From an uncultured bacterium (GTDB taxonomy: Bacteria; Armatimonadota; UBA5829): a stretch of 64,000 nucleotides of DNA. This document shows, in pieces, positions 24,779 to 34,819 of this stretch; the stretch's first letter is position 1; each line of letters begins with the position of its first letter. The notes under the pieces are model-generated. The model worked only from the letters and a program-made list of their open reading frames with translations, was not told where the DNA came from and did not search any database. The translations under genes and the position numbers were made by a program. Where the stretch lies: positions 1 through 64,000 of the forward strand of contig CALJES010000002.1 in the NCBI GenBank assembly GCA_938074205.1, written 5' to 3'.

Positions 24779-25429
24779 ATGCCCTCCAAGAGGCATGTTC
24801 TTATTGTGGACGACGAAGTCAACCTGTGTCGGATAGTCGGGGCCAAACTCGCAAGAAGCGGGTTCCGTGTGACGGCCGTCCACGATGCTACCAGGGCTAT
24901 CGACCACGTTCGCACCCGCTGCTACGACCTGGTCATACTTGATCTTGCCCTGTCGGATGCCAGCGGTTTTGTCGCCCTCGCCGAACTCCGGCGCATTGCA
25001 GCTGATGTGCCCGTCATATTGATGAGTGCTTACGATGACAGAGAGTTACTAAATCGCGCCAAAAGCTACGGCATAGTGGCCCACATAACGAAACCATTCG
25101 ATCTCGATCTACTGACGGCTGTTGTCGAAAAAACCTTGTGGGAACGGGGCTGTATATCGAATGCCACTGAGCTGAATTGCAGTGTTTTGTTTTCCCGTGG
25201 GCGCATTGTCACGATAGAAACTTTGAACGGCAGGAGTTACGCACGTGGCCAAGTTCTGGGGTTAGACGACCAGTCAGTAACAGTTACTTTGCACAAATGC
25301 AGTGACTTTGAAAAAACGCTACAGACGGGACGTGTGTCAGGGTTGAGTTGGCGGCTCAGAACGGACTCTACACGTTCACGTCTCGCATCTTGGAAGGCTG
25401 TTCGAAGCGTGGGTCAACAACACAGCTAA
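24779..25429 (+). CDS. Response regulator receiver plus PilZN domain (5' part of a frameshifted gene)
   Basis: A 216-residue frame. Residues 5-120 form a complete receiver: DDE at 11-13, phospho-acceptor Asp55 in VILDLALSD, MSAYDD, and Lys105 in HITKPFD. Residues 140-178 (VTIETLNGRSYARGQVLGLD) begin a YcgR-like N-terminal (PilZN) domain, which then breaks: after the A6 run at 25311-25316 the -1 frame, not this one, continues the fold (VRVEL, GLYTFTSRI). The last 36 residues are therefore out-of-frame. AGGAGG precedes ATG by about 8 bases. A sigma-54 promoter lies upstream. Confidence 0.75.
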   Translation: MPSKRHVLIVDDEVNLCRIVGAKLARSGFRVTAVHDATRAIDHVRTRCYDLVILDLALSDASGFVALAELRRIAADVPVILMSAYDDRELLNRAKSYGIVAHITKPFDLDLLTAVVEKTLWERGCISNATELNCSVLFSRGRIVTIETLNGRSYARGQVLGLDDQSVTVTLHKCSDFEKTLQTGRVSGLSWRLRTDSTRSRLASWKAVRSVGQQHS

Positions 25430-25815
25430 CACTCCAGAAACCGGAATTTGTATATCGCGTGCAGCGAAGACTATACGATAGATTCGCTGTCTGTGTTCCT
25501 ATAGATTATGTTGTTTTGTCTGACGGTATTAGGTTTGAGACGGCCAAATTTAGGCGTGGCGAGACTAAAGATGTAAGCATCGGCGGTTTGTGCATTGCCA
25601 CAGTCGAGAGCCTCAAGCCCGGTTCAATAGTGAACGTCAGAATAAGCCTTATTAGTGGAACTGAAGTTCCTTCAGGGGTCGCCAGAGTATTGCGTTCGGT
25701 TCCCTGCGAGCCTAGCTGCCACTGGTCTTGGATGCTCGGATGTCGATTTGAGGCGGTTGATTCGTTGTTGAGCGGTTTCCTCGCCGGAGAGGAGTTGCCG
25801 ACTATCGCTGGCTAG
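25348..25815 (+). CDS. PilZ c-di-GMP-binding domain (3' part of a frameshifted gene)
   Basis: This frame, open from 25312, completes the upstream gene: the end of the PilZN domain (GLYTFTSRILEG, then STTQLTLQKPEF) and a PilZ domain with both c-di-GMP motifs, RLYDR (RxxxR) and DVSIGG (D/NxSxxG). A TTG at 25348 is the first possible start, but it has no ribosome site and falls inside the PilZN domain, so independent translation is unlikely. With one extra A in the A6 run the two parts give one protein of 345 residues: receiver-PilZN-PilZ. Type of break (true mutation, phase switch, slippage or sequencing error) cannot be told. Confidence 0.7.
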   Translation: MAAQNGLYTFTSRILEGCSKRGSTTQLTLQKPEFVYRVQRRLYDRFAVCVPIDYVVLSDGIRFETAKFRRGETKDVSIGGLCIATVESLKPGSIVNVRISLISGTEVPSGVARVLRSVPCEPSCHWSWMLGCRFEAVDSLLSGFLAGEELPTIAG

Positions 25816-25958
25816 CTAGTCGGCTCTTTCCACGAGTCCAGGTCGTTGACCCTGCTACTAGCCGGGCGTATCATGTATATTGATGGGTCTGTCAATTCTT
25901 GTTTTTCCGCCCTGTCAGACAATATCGTTTCAGTAGCCCACAATAAGCAACCAAGTCA

Positions 25959-27950
25959 ATGGCAAGATTCGTTCTCAAGGCGGATTACAAGCCTACTGGT
26001 GACCAGCCTCAGGCCATTGAGAAGCTGGTCGAGGGTCTACGCGCCGGTTACCGGTATCAGACCTTGTTGGGCGTGACTGGCTCCGGGAAGACCTTTACTA
26101 TGGCTAACGTCATCGAAGCGGTGCAGCGCCCGACTCTTGTAATCGCCCACAACAAAACCTTGGCTGCACAGCTTTGTTCGGAGTTCCGGGAGTTCTTTCC
26201 TGAGAATGCAGTCGAGTACTTCGTTAGCTATTACGACTACTACCTTCCCGAAGCTTACATACCCCAAACTGATACATACATCGAAAAAGACTCCTCGATA
26301 AACGATGAGATCGATCGCCTCAGACATTCCGCAACTCAGGCTGTACTTGAAAGGCGAGACGTTATAGTTGTGGCTAGCGTTTCCTGCATTTATGGTATTG
26401 GTTCTAAGGAGGATTACGGACAGACAATTCTCAGGCTCCAGGTCGGTAGCACTTATGAACGGGACGATATACTGCGGCGCCTTGTTGACATGCAGTTCAC
26501 CCGCAATGATATCGCTCTTGGCAGGGGAACGTTCCGAGTTCGAGGGGACGTGCTGGAAATTCAACCTGTGGACGAGGAGGTAATCACGCGGGTATCCTTT
26601 TTCGGGGATGAGGTCGAGCGCATCACTACTATCGACCCTATAACCGGCGAAGTCTTAGCTGATATAGACTCAGTCACTATATTTCCTGCGAGCCATTACG
26701 TCATGCCTGCCGACAGAATGGAGCGCGCATTAGAGGAGATTGAGCGCGAGCTTGAGGAGAGAATAAAATTTTTCCTGTCGCAAGGACGATATCTCGAAGC
26801 ACAACGGATAGAGCAGAGAACGCGATTCGATATGGAAATGATGCGCGAGTTGGGCTACTGTAACGGCATAGAAAACTACTCGCGCATACTTGACGGCCGT
26901 CCTCCCGGCAGCCCTCCCCATACTCTGGTTGAATATTTTCCTGAGGATTTTCTGGTTTTTATAGACGAGAGCCATCAAACAATTCCCCAACTTCACGGAA
27001 TGTATGCCGGGGATAGGTCCCGCAAGGAGACGCTCGTCGAATATGGCTTTCGCTTGCCTTCGGCTCTTGACAATCGACCCCTAAGGTTCGAAGAGTTCGA
27101 GAGGCTGATAAACCAGGCAATATTCGTATCGGCCACTCCTGGACCTTGGGAGCTCGAGCACAGCGAACAAGTGGTCGAACAGCTTATCCGGCCCACTGGT
27201 CTCGTTGATCCAGAAGTTGAAGTGCGACCCACCCAAGGGCAAATCGATGACCTCGTTAACGAAATTAGAAAGCGCTCAGAACGTGGTGAACGGGTGTTGG
27301 TAACCACTCTCACCAAGAAGATGGCGGAAGACCTCAGCGAGTATCTGCTCGACTTAGGGCTAAAAGTCCATTACTTGCACAGTGAGATTGATACACTCGA
27401 GCGCAGCGAGATTCTTCGGGATCTTCGTTTGGGCGTTCATGACGTGATCGTTGGGATAAACCTGCTTAGAGAAGGTTTGGACCTTCCAGAAGTCTCACTT
27501 GTTGCCATCCTGGACGCAGATAAAGAAGGTTTTCTTCGCTCGGAGACTTCGCTTATCCAAACGATGGGCAGAGCCGCGCGTCACGTTTCCGGTAAAGTAA
27601 TAATGTATGCTGACAACATAACCGATTCAATGCGCCGAGCAATCGAAGAGACGAACCGTCGTCGGCGCGTCCAGTTAGAATACAACGAAAAGCACGGCAT
27701 AACACCTCAAAGTATCCGCAAAGCAATCAGGGAGTCGTTGGTTCCAGTTGCTTCCGCTGACAAACGAGAGGAAGATCTGCGTTTGCGCACGGGCGATCCG
27801 TTATCCTTGGACGAGATACTGGAGCATATATCACGATTGGAGCGCGAAATGAAGAAGGCTGCAAAAGCCTTGGACTTTGAGCGTGCTGCTGAACTTCGTG
27901 ACGAGATCGCGTCCCTCAAGAAGCTATTGCCCGACGTGAAGCACTTGTAG
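25959..27950 (+). CDS. uvrB: Excinuclease ABC subunit B
   Basis: A 663-residue protein of normal length. Walker A GVTGSGKT at 38-45, the DNA-separating beta-hairpin region ([20 protein letters not shown]), helicase motifs ([28 protein letters not shown]) and the C-terminal UVR motif that binds UvrC ([16 protein letters not shown]). UvrB verifies lesions in nucleotide excision repair. The ATG has no good ribosome site; the upstream 140 bases show no LexA-type box I can identify. Confidence 0.98.
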   Translation: MARFVLKADYKPTGDQPQAIEKLVEGLRAGYRYQTLLGVTGSGKTFTMANVIEAVQRPTLVIAHNKTLAAQLCSEFREFFPENAVEYFVSYYDYYLPEAYIPQTDTYIEKDSSINDEIDRLRHSATQAVLERRDVIVVASVSCIYGIGSKEDYGQTILRLQVGSTYERDDILRRLVDMQFTRNDIALGRGTFRVRGDVLEIQPVDEEVITRVSFFGDEVERITTIDPITGEVLADIDSVTIFPASHYVMPADRMERALEEIERELEERIKFFLSQGRYLEAQRIEQRTRFDMEMMRELGYCNGIENYSRILDGRPPGSPPHTLVEYFPEDFLVFIDESHQTIPQLHGMYAGDRSRKETLVEYGFRLPSALDNRPLRFEEFERLINQAIFVSATPGPWELEHSEQVVEQLIRPTGLVDPEVEVRPTQGQIDDLVNEIRKRSERGERVLVTTLTKKMAEDLSEYLLDLGLKVHYLHSEIDTLERSEILRDLRLGVHDVIVGINLLREGLDLPEVSLVAILDADKEGFLRSETSLIQTMGRAARHVSGKVIMYADNITDSMRRAIEETNRRRRVQLEYNEKHGITPQSIRKAIRESLVPVASADKREEDLRLRTGDPLSLDEILEHISRLEREMKKAAKALDFERAAELRDEIASLKKLLPDVKHL

Positions 27951-28105
27951 TAGCATTCTGAGTAGCCCAGATCCTCCCTTTTTATGAAAAAGCTAGCTTT
28001 TTAGCTTGGTCGGCTGCACCTCAGCTTTTCCTTAAGTAAGCGCTGACATATCGGTCACGAGTGCTGCCGAAGGAAAATACTGCAGCAAAATAAGGTGGAG
28101 GTCGT

Positions 28106-29233
28106 ATGACATCGCGCGAACGCATTTACGCTGCCCTCGAGGGCAGAGAAACTGATTGTGTTCCGGTGGCGCCCCTCTTTTGGGGCGCCGAATATGCATG
28201 GAAGCTTACGGGTCTGCCGCTATGGGAAGTGTTGCATGGTCCCGGCGATATGACAATAGCAGTAGCGCGCGCACTCGTGGAGCGACACGACATTGACTGG
28301 GTTTTTCTAACTCACGCTTACTCCCAATCACTAACCCGGAAAAGATATACCCGTGAGGATTATTCGCACGTTTATTTCGTCGATGAGCAGACCGGGGAGG
28401 AGTTCGTTTTTCACAAAGAAGGTCATTGGCTGCTTCCCAAAAACCAGATTGGCGAAACGCGTATAAGTAACCAGGGTAGCCAAACAGAACCACCGCGTTC
28501 TAAGGAAGAGGCTGACGCATGGCTCCGACAAACGCACCCCCATCTCTTTGATAAGCGACCCAAACATTCTCCGAACCGTCGGTTTAGGGATCAATTCCCT
28601 GACAAGTTCTTGGTCGGCGGCGTGCACTGCGTATTTGCAGATCTGGCATATTCCTTAGGCTTTGAACCTACATTGGTTCTTCTACACGAGAATCCAAGTC
28701 TGTGCACGTATATTATGGAGCAGACTATGGCGGTTGTACCGGATCAATGTGCGCGGTTGGCAGCCGAGGGATTCGACGCAGGTTTGATGTGCGACAGTTG
28801 GGCTTCAGCCGACATTATCTCACCGCAAGCGTACCGCGATTACATAGCGCCTTTTCACAAGATGGCCTCAGATGAGCTGCACAAAGTAGGCCTGAAATCT
28901 ATCATTTACAACACTGGCAATATACTGCCGTTCTTGGAGACAATGTTGGCACTCGGCTACGACGCGCTGCTTCCTGAGGAACGTATAAAGGGTGTAGAAA
29001 TCAATGTTGCAAAGGTGCGCAGTGTTGTCGGCTGGAGTATGTGCATATTTGGAAATTTTGATTCCTATTTATTGCTGCGGGGCGACCGCGAAGCGATAGC
29101 CAGGGAAGTCAGACGACAAGTGCAGGCTGCCGGTCCGAGAAGATTCGTGATGTCTAACGGCAGTCCAATCTGCGACGCTACGGATCCGGATGTGATCGAC
29201 TTTTGGATAGAACAGACCAGGCACGCAATCTGA
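28106..29233 (+). CDS. Uroporphyrinogen decarboxylase (URO-D) family protein
   Basis: A 375-residue protein of the URO-D/MtaA/CmuA superfamily: MTSRERIYAALEGRETDCVPV at the start, a central DAGLMCDSWASADIISPQAYRDYIAPFHK, YNTGNILPFLETMLALGYDAL, and the C-terminal RRFVMSNGSPICDATDP. True HemE is shorter with different active-site residues, so this is more likely a corrinoid methyltransferase-type or demethylase-like member; the substrate is unknown. AAGGTGGAGG precedes the ATG. Confidence 0.82.
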   Translation: MTSRERIYAALEGRETDCVPVAPLFWGAEYAWKLTGLPLWEVLHGPGDMTIAVARALVERHDIDWVFLTHAYSQSLTRKRYTREDYSHVYFVDEQTGEEFVFHKEGHWLLPKNQIGETRISNQGSQTEPPRSKEEADAWLRQTHPHLFDKRPKHSPNRRFRDQFPDKFLVGGVHCVFADLAYSLGFEPTLVLLHENPSLCTYIMEQTMAVVPDQCARLAAEGFDAGLMCDSWASADIISPQAYRDYIAPFHKMASDELHKVGLKSIIYNTGNILPFLETMLALGYDALLPEERIKGVEINVAKVRSVVGWSMCIFGNFDSYLLLRGDREAIAREVRRQVQAAGPRRFVMSNGSPICDATDPDVIDFWIEQTRHAI

Positions 29234-29245
29234 TCGATCCCAAGG

Positions 29246-31216
29246 CTAACGGGGTTCGTTTTCCTGGATTTCGCTTGACTCTCGAGTTTCGTGCAATGGC
29301 TTTTCCCAGCCAATAAGTATTCTACCCAACGCTAACCATAGGACTGCTCCTACGATAGCTCCGACAAGTAGGCCGTTCAAAGTGCGGAATGCACTTACTG
29401 CTAAGGGCGTGTGTATGTGACAGAATGTGTTCACTACGGACACAAGCGCGATAGAGCCTATGGTAATAAGAACTGCCGCTGTGCGTCTACGCCCTTGCAG
29501 AGCACAGATTATGCCGGCGATCAAAGCAGGGTATCCTATAAGAAACTCCTTGGTTCTTGGCCTCACGATGAGCACCCTATCCAGCAGCGCCCTGAATTTC
29601 AGCTCCAATGTGGATACCCCTATGCCAGCTTCGTTTCCGGATCTCGCTACCATCAAGGCTACTATAACGAGGAGAAAGATAATGCCTGCCGCTTGCCACA
29701 TCAGAACGGGGCTACAAAGCAGTTTGCGATAGGATTCTACCAGGCGTTTCTTTTGAGCTATCCAGGTATCACGTTGCCACGCAATTCCGCCGGCAAAACC
29801 GGCTGCGATAATCAAAATAGGAACTACGTGTGCCACTTTAATTCCTGCGAATTGGTCGATGCGCAGCATGAAAGTTCGTGAGCTCAGCAGCCCTGCCACC
29901 AAAAGCCCGCCAGCGATACTAACCAGCACTGCCGCCAGCAGTAGGCGTGCTGTCGCCGCGAAAATGCCGCCATTCCGGTTTGGAATGCTTGCTGATCCTA
30001 TCGATGCTAAAGATGCGCCCAGAGTTGGGAAGGTCAGCGATCCTACAAGGGCTACCACCTTTCGTCCAAGCTCCCCGCTCCAAGCAAGCAGTGAACTTAA
30101 TGCGATTGATGCTACCAGCAATTCCAAACACAAGTGCAAAGGAATGTCAACAACTGACGTTGCCAGAAGTAGCACGCCAGCTGCAACTCCTGCTGCAGTC
30201 AGTGCCAACTGCCAGATGGGAATACCCATTTCAGTGATAGTATCTGATTGACTCAGCACGTATTCGTCTCGCCTTATGGCATCTGCTATTGCTCGGACAT
30301 AGCGGCAATTTTCGCCGACAAGATCGCCGGATGCTGTCTCGTACATTCGAATATAGCATAACCTGATTCCTCGCTCTCGAACGGCTTTCTTGTAGCGCTC
30401 AACTATGTTAGGCTTAGAAAGAGTAGGCATTTCGTTTTGTGTAATGCTGTGAACTGGTATCACATTGTCTTCGGCCTCTCGCGCTAGCTCCAGTTCACCT
30501 TTCTGTTTGGCAAATTCTATTCGTCCGAAGGCCAAGCCAAGTTGCCTGAGTGATTTTGCGGTTGCTTTTACTGCGCCTTTGAAACCGAGTACCTGATCGC
30601 CCTGAAACACGAGTTTGCTAATACCAAGGGATCGCACATTTCGAAGGATTCGACGGATGGATGCTGGAGTAGCACCGGGGTAGTTGGTAAGCCTTGCGAC
30701 GACTGACAGTCCAACCGAGGCAGCCTCTTTGATAGGGCGACTCGGTATTCCGGCTGGTAACAATTGTATGTATTCCGCCGCGAGAGGTTGCAATATCGTA
30801 ACGGTGGCGTAGCCAGGAAATGTAACTTCTTTCGCAATTCTAGGGCCCACAACCTTGGTGTTGCCAAAAAGTCTTCGTAGCTGCTCCGATAGTTCTTTCG
30901 CAAGATCTGTATCCATTATCAGCACTGGATTCTGCCTGGCGAATTGGGGATAGCGAAGTGTTACGCGTCCTTGCGCCATCAGATCTCCGATAGTGGGTTC
31001 TGAAACCGCTATGCTTGTGACACCTGCAGACTTGAGTTCCTTGAGCACTTCACACGTAGACTTGCCGGATCCGGCCGCTAGTTGGGCAACCTCAGAATAA
31101 TCCGCTACCAGCTCCACGTTGCGATTTCGGTTTTCAACACGCGCGCGTTCGTTGGCGGTAAGGAGTGATGCGATAATTCCTACTCCTAATATTGCCCATA
31201 GCAAAATTCGTTGCAT
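29246..31216 (-). CDS. DUF5693 family polytopic membrane protein
   Basis: A 656-residue protein. The first helix (LLWAILGVGIIASLLTA) anchors an N-terminal extracytoplasmic domain (about 25-335) with LKELKSAGVTSIAVSEPTIGDLMAQG, characteristic of DUF5693. The C-terminal half has many membrane helices (WQLALTAAGVAAGVLLLATSV, LCLELLVASIALSSLLAW, LLAAVLVSIAGGLLVAGLL and others). Function unknown; in other genomes the family sits near polysaccharide pyruvyl transferases and envelope genes. It starts 6 bases after the rhomboid gene, so the two are co-transcribed. Confidence 0.8.
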   Translation of the reverse strand: MQRILLWAILGVGIIASLLTANERARVENRNRNVELVADYSEVAQLAAGSGKSTCEVLKELKSAGVTSIAVSEPTIGDLMAQGRVTLRYPQFARQNPVLIMDTDLAKELSEQLRRLFGNTKVVGPRIAKEVTFPGYATVTILQPLAAEYIQLLPAGIPSRPIKEAASVGLSVVARLTNYPGATPASIRRILRNVRSLGISKLVFQGDQVLGFKGAVKATAKSLRQLGLAFGRIEFAKQKGELELAREAEDNVIPVHSITQNEMPTLSKPNIVERYKKAVRERGIRLCYIRMYETASGDLVGENCRYVRAIADAIRRDEYVLSQSDTITEMGIPIWQLALTAAGVAAGVLLLATSVVDIPLHLCLELLVASIALSSLLAWSGELGRKVVALVGSLTFPTLGASLASIGSASIPNRNGGIFAATARLLLAAVLVSIAGGLLVAGLLSSRTFMLRIDQFAGIKVAHVVPILIIAAGFAGGIAWQRDTWIAQKKRLVESYRKLLCSPVLMWQAAGIIFLLVIVALMVARSGNEAGIGVSTLELKFRALLDRVLIVRPRTKEFLIGYPALIAGIICALQGRRRTAAVLITIGSIALVSVVNTFCHIHTPLAVSAFRTLNGLLVGAIVGAVLWLALGRILIGWEKPLHETRESSEIQENEPR

Positions 31217-31222
31217 TACATC

Positions 31223-32014
31223 CTACCTCCACCGATCGAACGGGTATGGATAGTATTTGCCGAAGTGGGTGTAATATCTGCGCCTCGGTCTCCTTAATCT
31301 AGTGCCGCCAAACAACGCAATCAGTATAACCCCTGCGACAAAACCACCCACGTGCGCCCAGTAGGCTACGCCTCCGCCATGCAGATATCCTCCGGTGCCT
31401 CCCAAGTTGAGTAGCTGCGTTAAGAACCAAACGCCGAGTACGATCACGGCAGGGATATCCACGAAATTCCAGAAGAATCCCAGAAATACTAGTGTTCTCA
31501 CCCTGTTAGCGGGATAAAGGTAAAAGTATGCGCCTAGTACCCCAGCGATTGCCCCGCTGGCGCCCACTGTGGGAACTTGAGATGCTGGGTTTGCAAAGAT
31601 ATGCGCAAATGCTGCAGCCACACCGCAAATTGTATAGAAAACCAGGAATTTCAGATGTCCAAGCGCGTCTTCAACATTGTTCCCGAATATCCACAGATAG
31701 AGCATGTTTCCGCCAATGTGGGCGATGCTGGCGTGCATAAACATAGATGTGAAAATAGTTAGCCACTGTGGGTCAAGTCCCTGGTGGGGAAGAGTGAACA
31801 CGTACGGTCCATACTGGATTCTTACTGGCACCGGCGAGTTTGTTATTACTGCTGCGGGCACCATCGAATAGTCCCACAATCCATTTATAGGAATTCCTCG
31901 GATAATCTGCGTCCCGAGATAGTCTACTACGTACACGAGGATATTGACCGCGATCAGCAGGTAAACAATATATGGCTTACTTCCTGGGGGATTCTCATCT
32001 GCAAGTGGAATCAT
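31223..32014 (-). CDS. Rhomboid family intramembrane serine protease
   Basis: A 263-residue membrane protein with about six helices. The catalytic dyad is visible: Ser153 in GASGAIAGVLG and His221 in YWAHVGGFVAG; the HIGGNMLYLWIFGNNVED segment (99-116) is the conserved helix with oxyanion-stabilising His/Asn. Rhomboids cleave transmembrane segments within the bilayer. A basic, RR-rich C-terminal tail follows the last helix. GGAG precedes the ATG. Operon with DUF5693. Confidence 0.92.
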   Translation of the reverse strand: MIPLADENPPGSKPYIVYLLIAVNILVYVVDYLGTQIIRGIPINGLWDYSMVPAAVITNSPVPVRIQYGPYVFTLPHQGLDPQWLTIFTSMFMHASIAHIGGNMLYLWIFGNNVEDALGHLKFLVFYTICGVAAAFAHIFANPASQVPTVGASGAIAGVLGAYFYLYPANRVRTLVFLGFFWNFVDIPAVIVLGVWFLTQLLNLGGTGGYLHGGGVAYWAHVGGFVAGVILIALFGGTRLRRPRRRYYTHFGKYYPYPFDRWR

Positions 32015-32179
32015 CTGTTGCTCCTTGCTCGGTTCGGTTCAACTCGTATAATTTTATCACAAGCAACTTAGCTGATTTCGGCGAACCGATAACGTGAATA
32101 ACCGCTCTGCTTCCGCAGGGTTGAAACTGGGGTGGATGAGTCCTGTTGGTGGGTCGTTGCGTTCAGGCATGCACCGAAG

Positions 32180-33577
32180 CTATGCAACGCGAAGTCTGTA
32201 CGGTGGTACCCGAAGTTGATTGCGGTACTTCGCAACAGTTCTGCGAGCTATTACGACACCTTGTTCGGCCAGCTGCCTGGCAATCTCGTTGTCAGATAGC
32301 GGTCGAGGCGAAATGGAGATTACGCGGCTAATCATTTCCTTGATTGGCAGCGCTGAATCAAAGAATACATCGAAGCTGATCAGTTCCCCAGATGGCAATC
32401 TGCAGTACTTGTTCGCCAGTGCACGCGATACTGTCGACTCGTGCAAGTTTAGCTCTTGAGCGATCTCTTTATGACGGAGCGGCTTCAAGTTTATTGGACC
32501 ACGTAGCACATAATCCTTCTGGTGCTCGACAACTTTCTTTGCTACGATTCCCAAAGTGCGCTTCCTGAGCTGGACGAATTCAAGTATGCTGCAAGCTCGG
32601 TCGACATACTCCTTTATGTGCCGACGCTCTTCCTCTTCCAGGTTGACTTTTTGCTCCTTTATCAGTCGGTACATATTCTCGTAGGTCTTATCGACTCCGA
32701 TCAACTGGTCAAACCAGTCGATGGTTTGCACGACGAGACCATCAGATGTAAGTGTGATATCAACGTCGGGTACTACTGCAGCCGTGTTGCGAGCTTCTAG
32801 TCTTCTGAATGGTTGGTGAAATGCTGAGGCAGGATAAGGGTTCAGATTTGTGCGCACGAATTCCTGGACTTTTCTCACGACTGATGTTGAGATCTGCAGC
32901 TTTGCTGCAATTTGCTTGGTTCTGAGGTTTGAGAAATCTTCCCAATAGTCGGTCAGTATGCGCTCGGTTATTCTGGCCAAAGAGTCCGATCTTTCTAGGC
33001 TTCTTAGTTGGATCAGCAAACACTCTTGCAGGTTGCGTGCTGCTATTCCCGGAGGATCGAAAGTCTGGATTACGGAAAGCACGGCTTCCACCTCCGGCAC
33101 AGCTGCCGAAAAGCGTTCAGCGATTTCGTAGAGCGACTCCCGGAGATATCCATCGTCGTCTATCAGTTCTATCAGAAACTCTGCTATCTGTACGGATAGT
33201 CCGCTGAGGGCGACGCTTGCTTGCGATTTCAAGTATTCTTTCAGGTCAGCCGTTGCAGCAACCGTTTTGAACGGGTCGCAAAATTCGTCATCAGTAGTTG
33301 GGGAAGTATGCAACACTGAGTATTCGTTTTCGTATGGCGCACTGATTTCCTTTTTGCGTCGGATGGAACCGCATACTGGGCATACGTTGTGTGCCCTTAG
33401 GAAACCACACAGCGCGCATCGGGCCGTCTCATCTACGGTAAGGGCAGGGTTTTCGGCAGATTCGGTTTCAATGAACCGCTGCAGATCAAGCGTATTCATA
33501 GCAAGGATGGTACTGGCTTGAATCTGGACAGGAAGAGGTCGCAGTTCTTGTTTTTGGATCAGCGCGTATCCTTGCAT
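32180..33577 (-). CDS. rpoN: RNA polymerase sigma-54 factor
   Basis: A 465-residue sigma-54. Region I is LRPLPVQIQASTILAMNTLDLQRFI; the core-binding region (GYLRESLYEIAERF, FDPPGIAARNLQECLLIQL), the HTH region (LNLHESTVSRALANKY) and the RpoN box ARRTVAKYRN near the C-terminus follow. Residues 54-69 hold CALC-x8-CPVC, a zinc-ribbon-like four-cysteine motif in the normally variable acidic region II; this is not a standard part of the family. It is divergent from fliM and near an NtrC-type activator. Confidence 0.96.
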   Translation of the reverse strand: MQGYALIQKQELRPLPVQIQASTILAMNTLDLQRFIETESAENPALTVDETARCALCGFLRAHNVCPVCGSIRRKKEISAPYENEYSVLHTSPTTDDEFCDPFKTVAATADLKEYLKSQASVALSGLSVQIAEFLIELIDDDGYLRESLYEIAERFSAAVPEVEAVLSVIQTFDPPGIAARNLQECLLIQLRSLERSDSLARITERILTDYWEDFSNLRTKQIAAKLQISTSVVRKVQEFVRTNLNPYPASAFHQPFRRLEARNTAAVVPDVDITLTSDGLVVQTIDWFDQLIGVDKTYENMYRLIKEQKVNLEEEERRHIKEYVDRACSILEFVQLRKRTLGIVAKKVVEHQKDYVLRGPINLKPLRHKEIAQELNLHESTVSRALANKYCRLPSGELISFDVFFDSALPIKEMISRVISISPRPLSDNEIARQLAEQGVVIARRTVAKYRNQLRVPPYRLRVA

Positions 33578-33820
33578 CGAGAGTGTGGCTATACCTCCGG
33601 GAGTGAATATTATGGGTCTTGCTTTACGAGACCAATGAACCAGAAAAACTTCCAGAGAGTATTATCGGTTGCAAGTTATGTGCTGCCTCAGACCGATTTG
33701 CAGTCATAATGTAGGGTAAGGAACCACAGCTGACAATGCCAAAATAGTTTGTAGGAGAAAATGAGCCACGATTTTCGAGGTTATTGATTTTCTGGGTCGA
33801 ACCTACCGTGAGAGGGTTAT

Positions 33821-34786
33821 ATGTCTGACATACTTAGCAGAGAAGAGATAGATGCATTAATTGAGTCCTACAAACTGGCTGGTGGTTTTGAAGAGGGTGG
33901 CAAGAGTTCCAGGACGGCAGTCAGGGTTTACGATTTTACTCGCCCCGACAGATTTTCCAAGGAGCATTTGCGAGCACTCAACTCTATTCACAACCGTCAC
34001 TGCTCTTCAGTGGCAGGCGGACTTGCTGCCATTCTTCGTGTTGAGGTGCAGGCAGAACTTCTGGCTTTGGAACAGTTGACTTATCGGGAGTACTGCTCGA
34101 CAGTACCTGAGCCGACGTTATTCGCTGAGGCAAATCTTGAACCCCTGGCATCCGTCGCGATCTTTGAGTTCAGTCCTGCACTCGTTGGTGCATGCGTTGA
34201 TCTGCTTGCCGGTGCGCCAAGAGTTTCTGATGTACCGATTTCGCGTATAACAGATGTAGATAAGGCACTATTCAGGCCAATCATCGATATGGTGCTCAGG
34301 AAGTACTCAGAAGCTTGGGCTTCAAGTATAGTTTTCCAACCGAAAGTCTCAGCGCTTTTTACAGAGTCAACCACCAGGCAAGTATTGCTTCCTAATGAGC
34401 CCGTGCTTGTGAGCAGTTTCGAAGTAACGATTCTCGAACAGAGTGGTATGATGAGTGTATGTCTGCCTGCTTCTGCTGTCGAATCGGTTCTCCCCTCGCT
34501 TGAGACAGGTAAGCCGTCATTATCGCAGCGGCACAAGTGCGAGATCAACGAGCTGGTGAAAAAACCCCTCGAGGATGTAGAGCTCGAATGTCGCGCCATC
34601 CTCGGAAGAACAGAGCTACCTCTCAACGAAGTGATGAATCTAGAGGTTGGTGACCTAATACGTCTACCGGTAAAGGCTGACCGTCCTGTTGAACTGTGGG
34701 TTGATGATGTTCCTACATTTGCTGGTGTACTGGGGCGCTCTGGCAACACGCTAGCAGTTAGGATTTCGCAGATCTTGAAATCCTAA
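33821..34786 (+). CDS. fliM: Flagellar motor switch protein FliM
   Basis: A 321-residue protein. The N-terminal CheY-P-binding motif LSREEIDALI is present at residues 5-14, followed by the CheC-like middle domain (SIHNRHCSSVAGGLAAILR, LTYREYCSTVPEPTLFA) and the C-terminal SpoA domain (VELECRAILGRTELPLNEVMNLEVGDLIRL). FliM links CheY signalling to the flagellar C-ring. No other flagellar gene is adjacent, which is unusual. GAGAGG lies before the ATG. Divergent from rpoN. Confidence 0.9.
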   Translation: MSDILSREEIDALIESYKLAGGFEEGGKSSRTAVRVYDFTRPDRFSKEHLRALNSIHNRHCSSVAGGLAAILRVEVQAELLALEQLTYREYCSTVPEPTLFAEANLEPLASVAIFEFSPALVGACVDLLAGAPRVSDVPISRITDVDKALFRPIIDMVLRKYSEAWASSIVFQPKVSALFTESTTRQVLLPNEPVLVSSFEVTILEQSGMMSVCLPASAVESVLPSLETGKPSLSQRHKCEINELVKKPLEDVELECRAILGRTELPLNEVMNLEVGDLIRLPVKADRPVELWVDDVPTFAGVLGRSGNTLAVRISQILKS

Positions 34787-34819
34787 TCAGCTAAACCTCA
34801 CTGACTGCTTATTTGAACC

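Noticed and set aside
27987-28002. Palindrome AAAAAGCTAGCTTTTT after uvrB
   Set aside because: It needs a tight loop in an AT-rich stem, so it is too weak to call a terminator.
32025-32052. TTGCTC-N16-TATAAT on the + strand
   Set aside because: A good-looking promoter, but nothing on the + strand follows except antisense of rpoN; kept only as a possible antisense start.
33680-33820. Sigma-54 promoter for fliM
   Set aside because: Several TTGC occurrences were checked, but none has GG twelve bases upstream with correct spacing.
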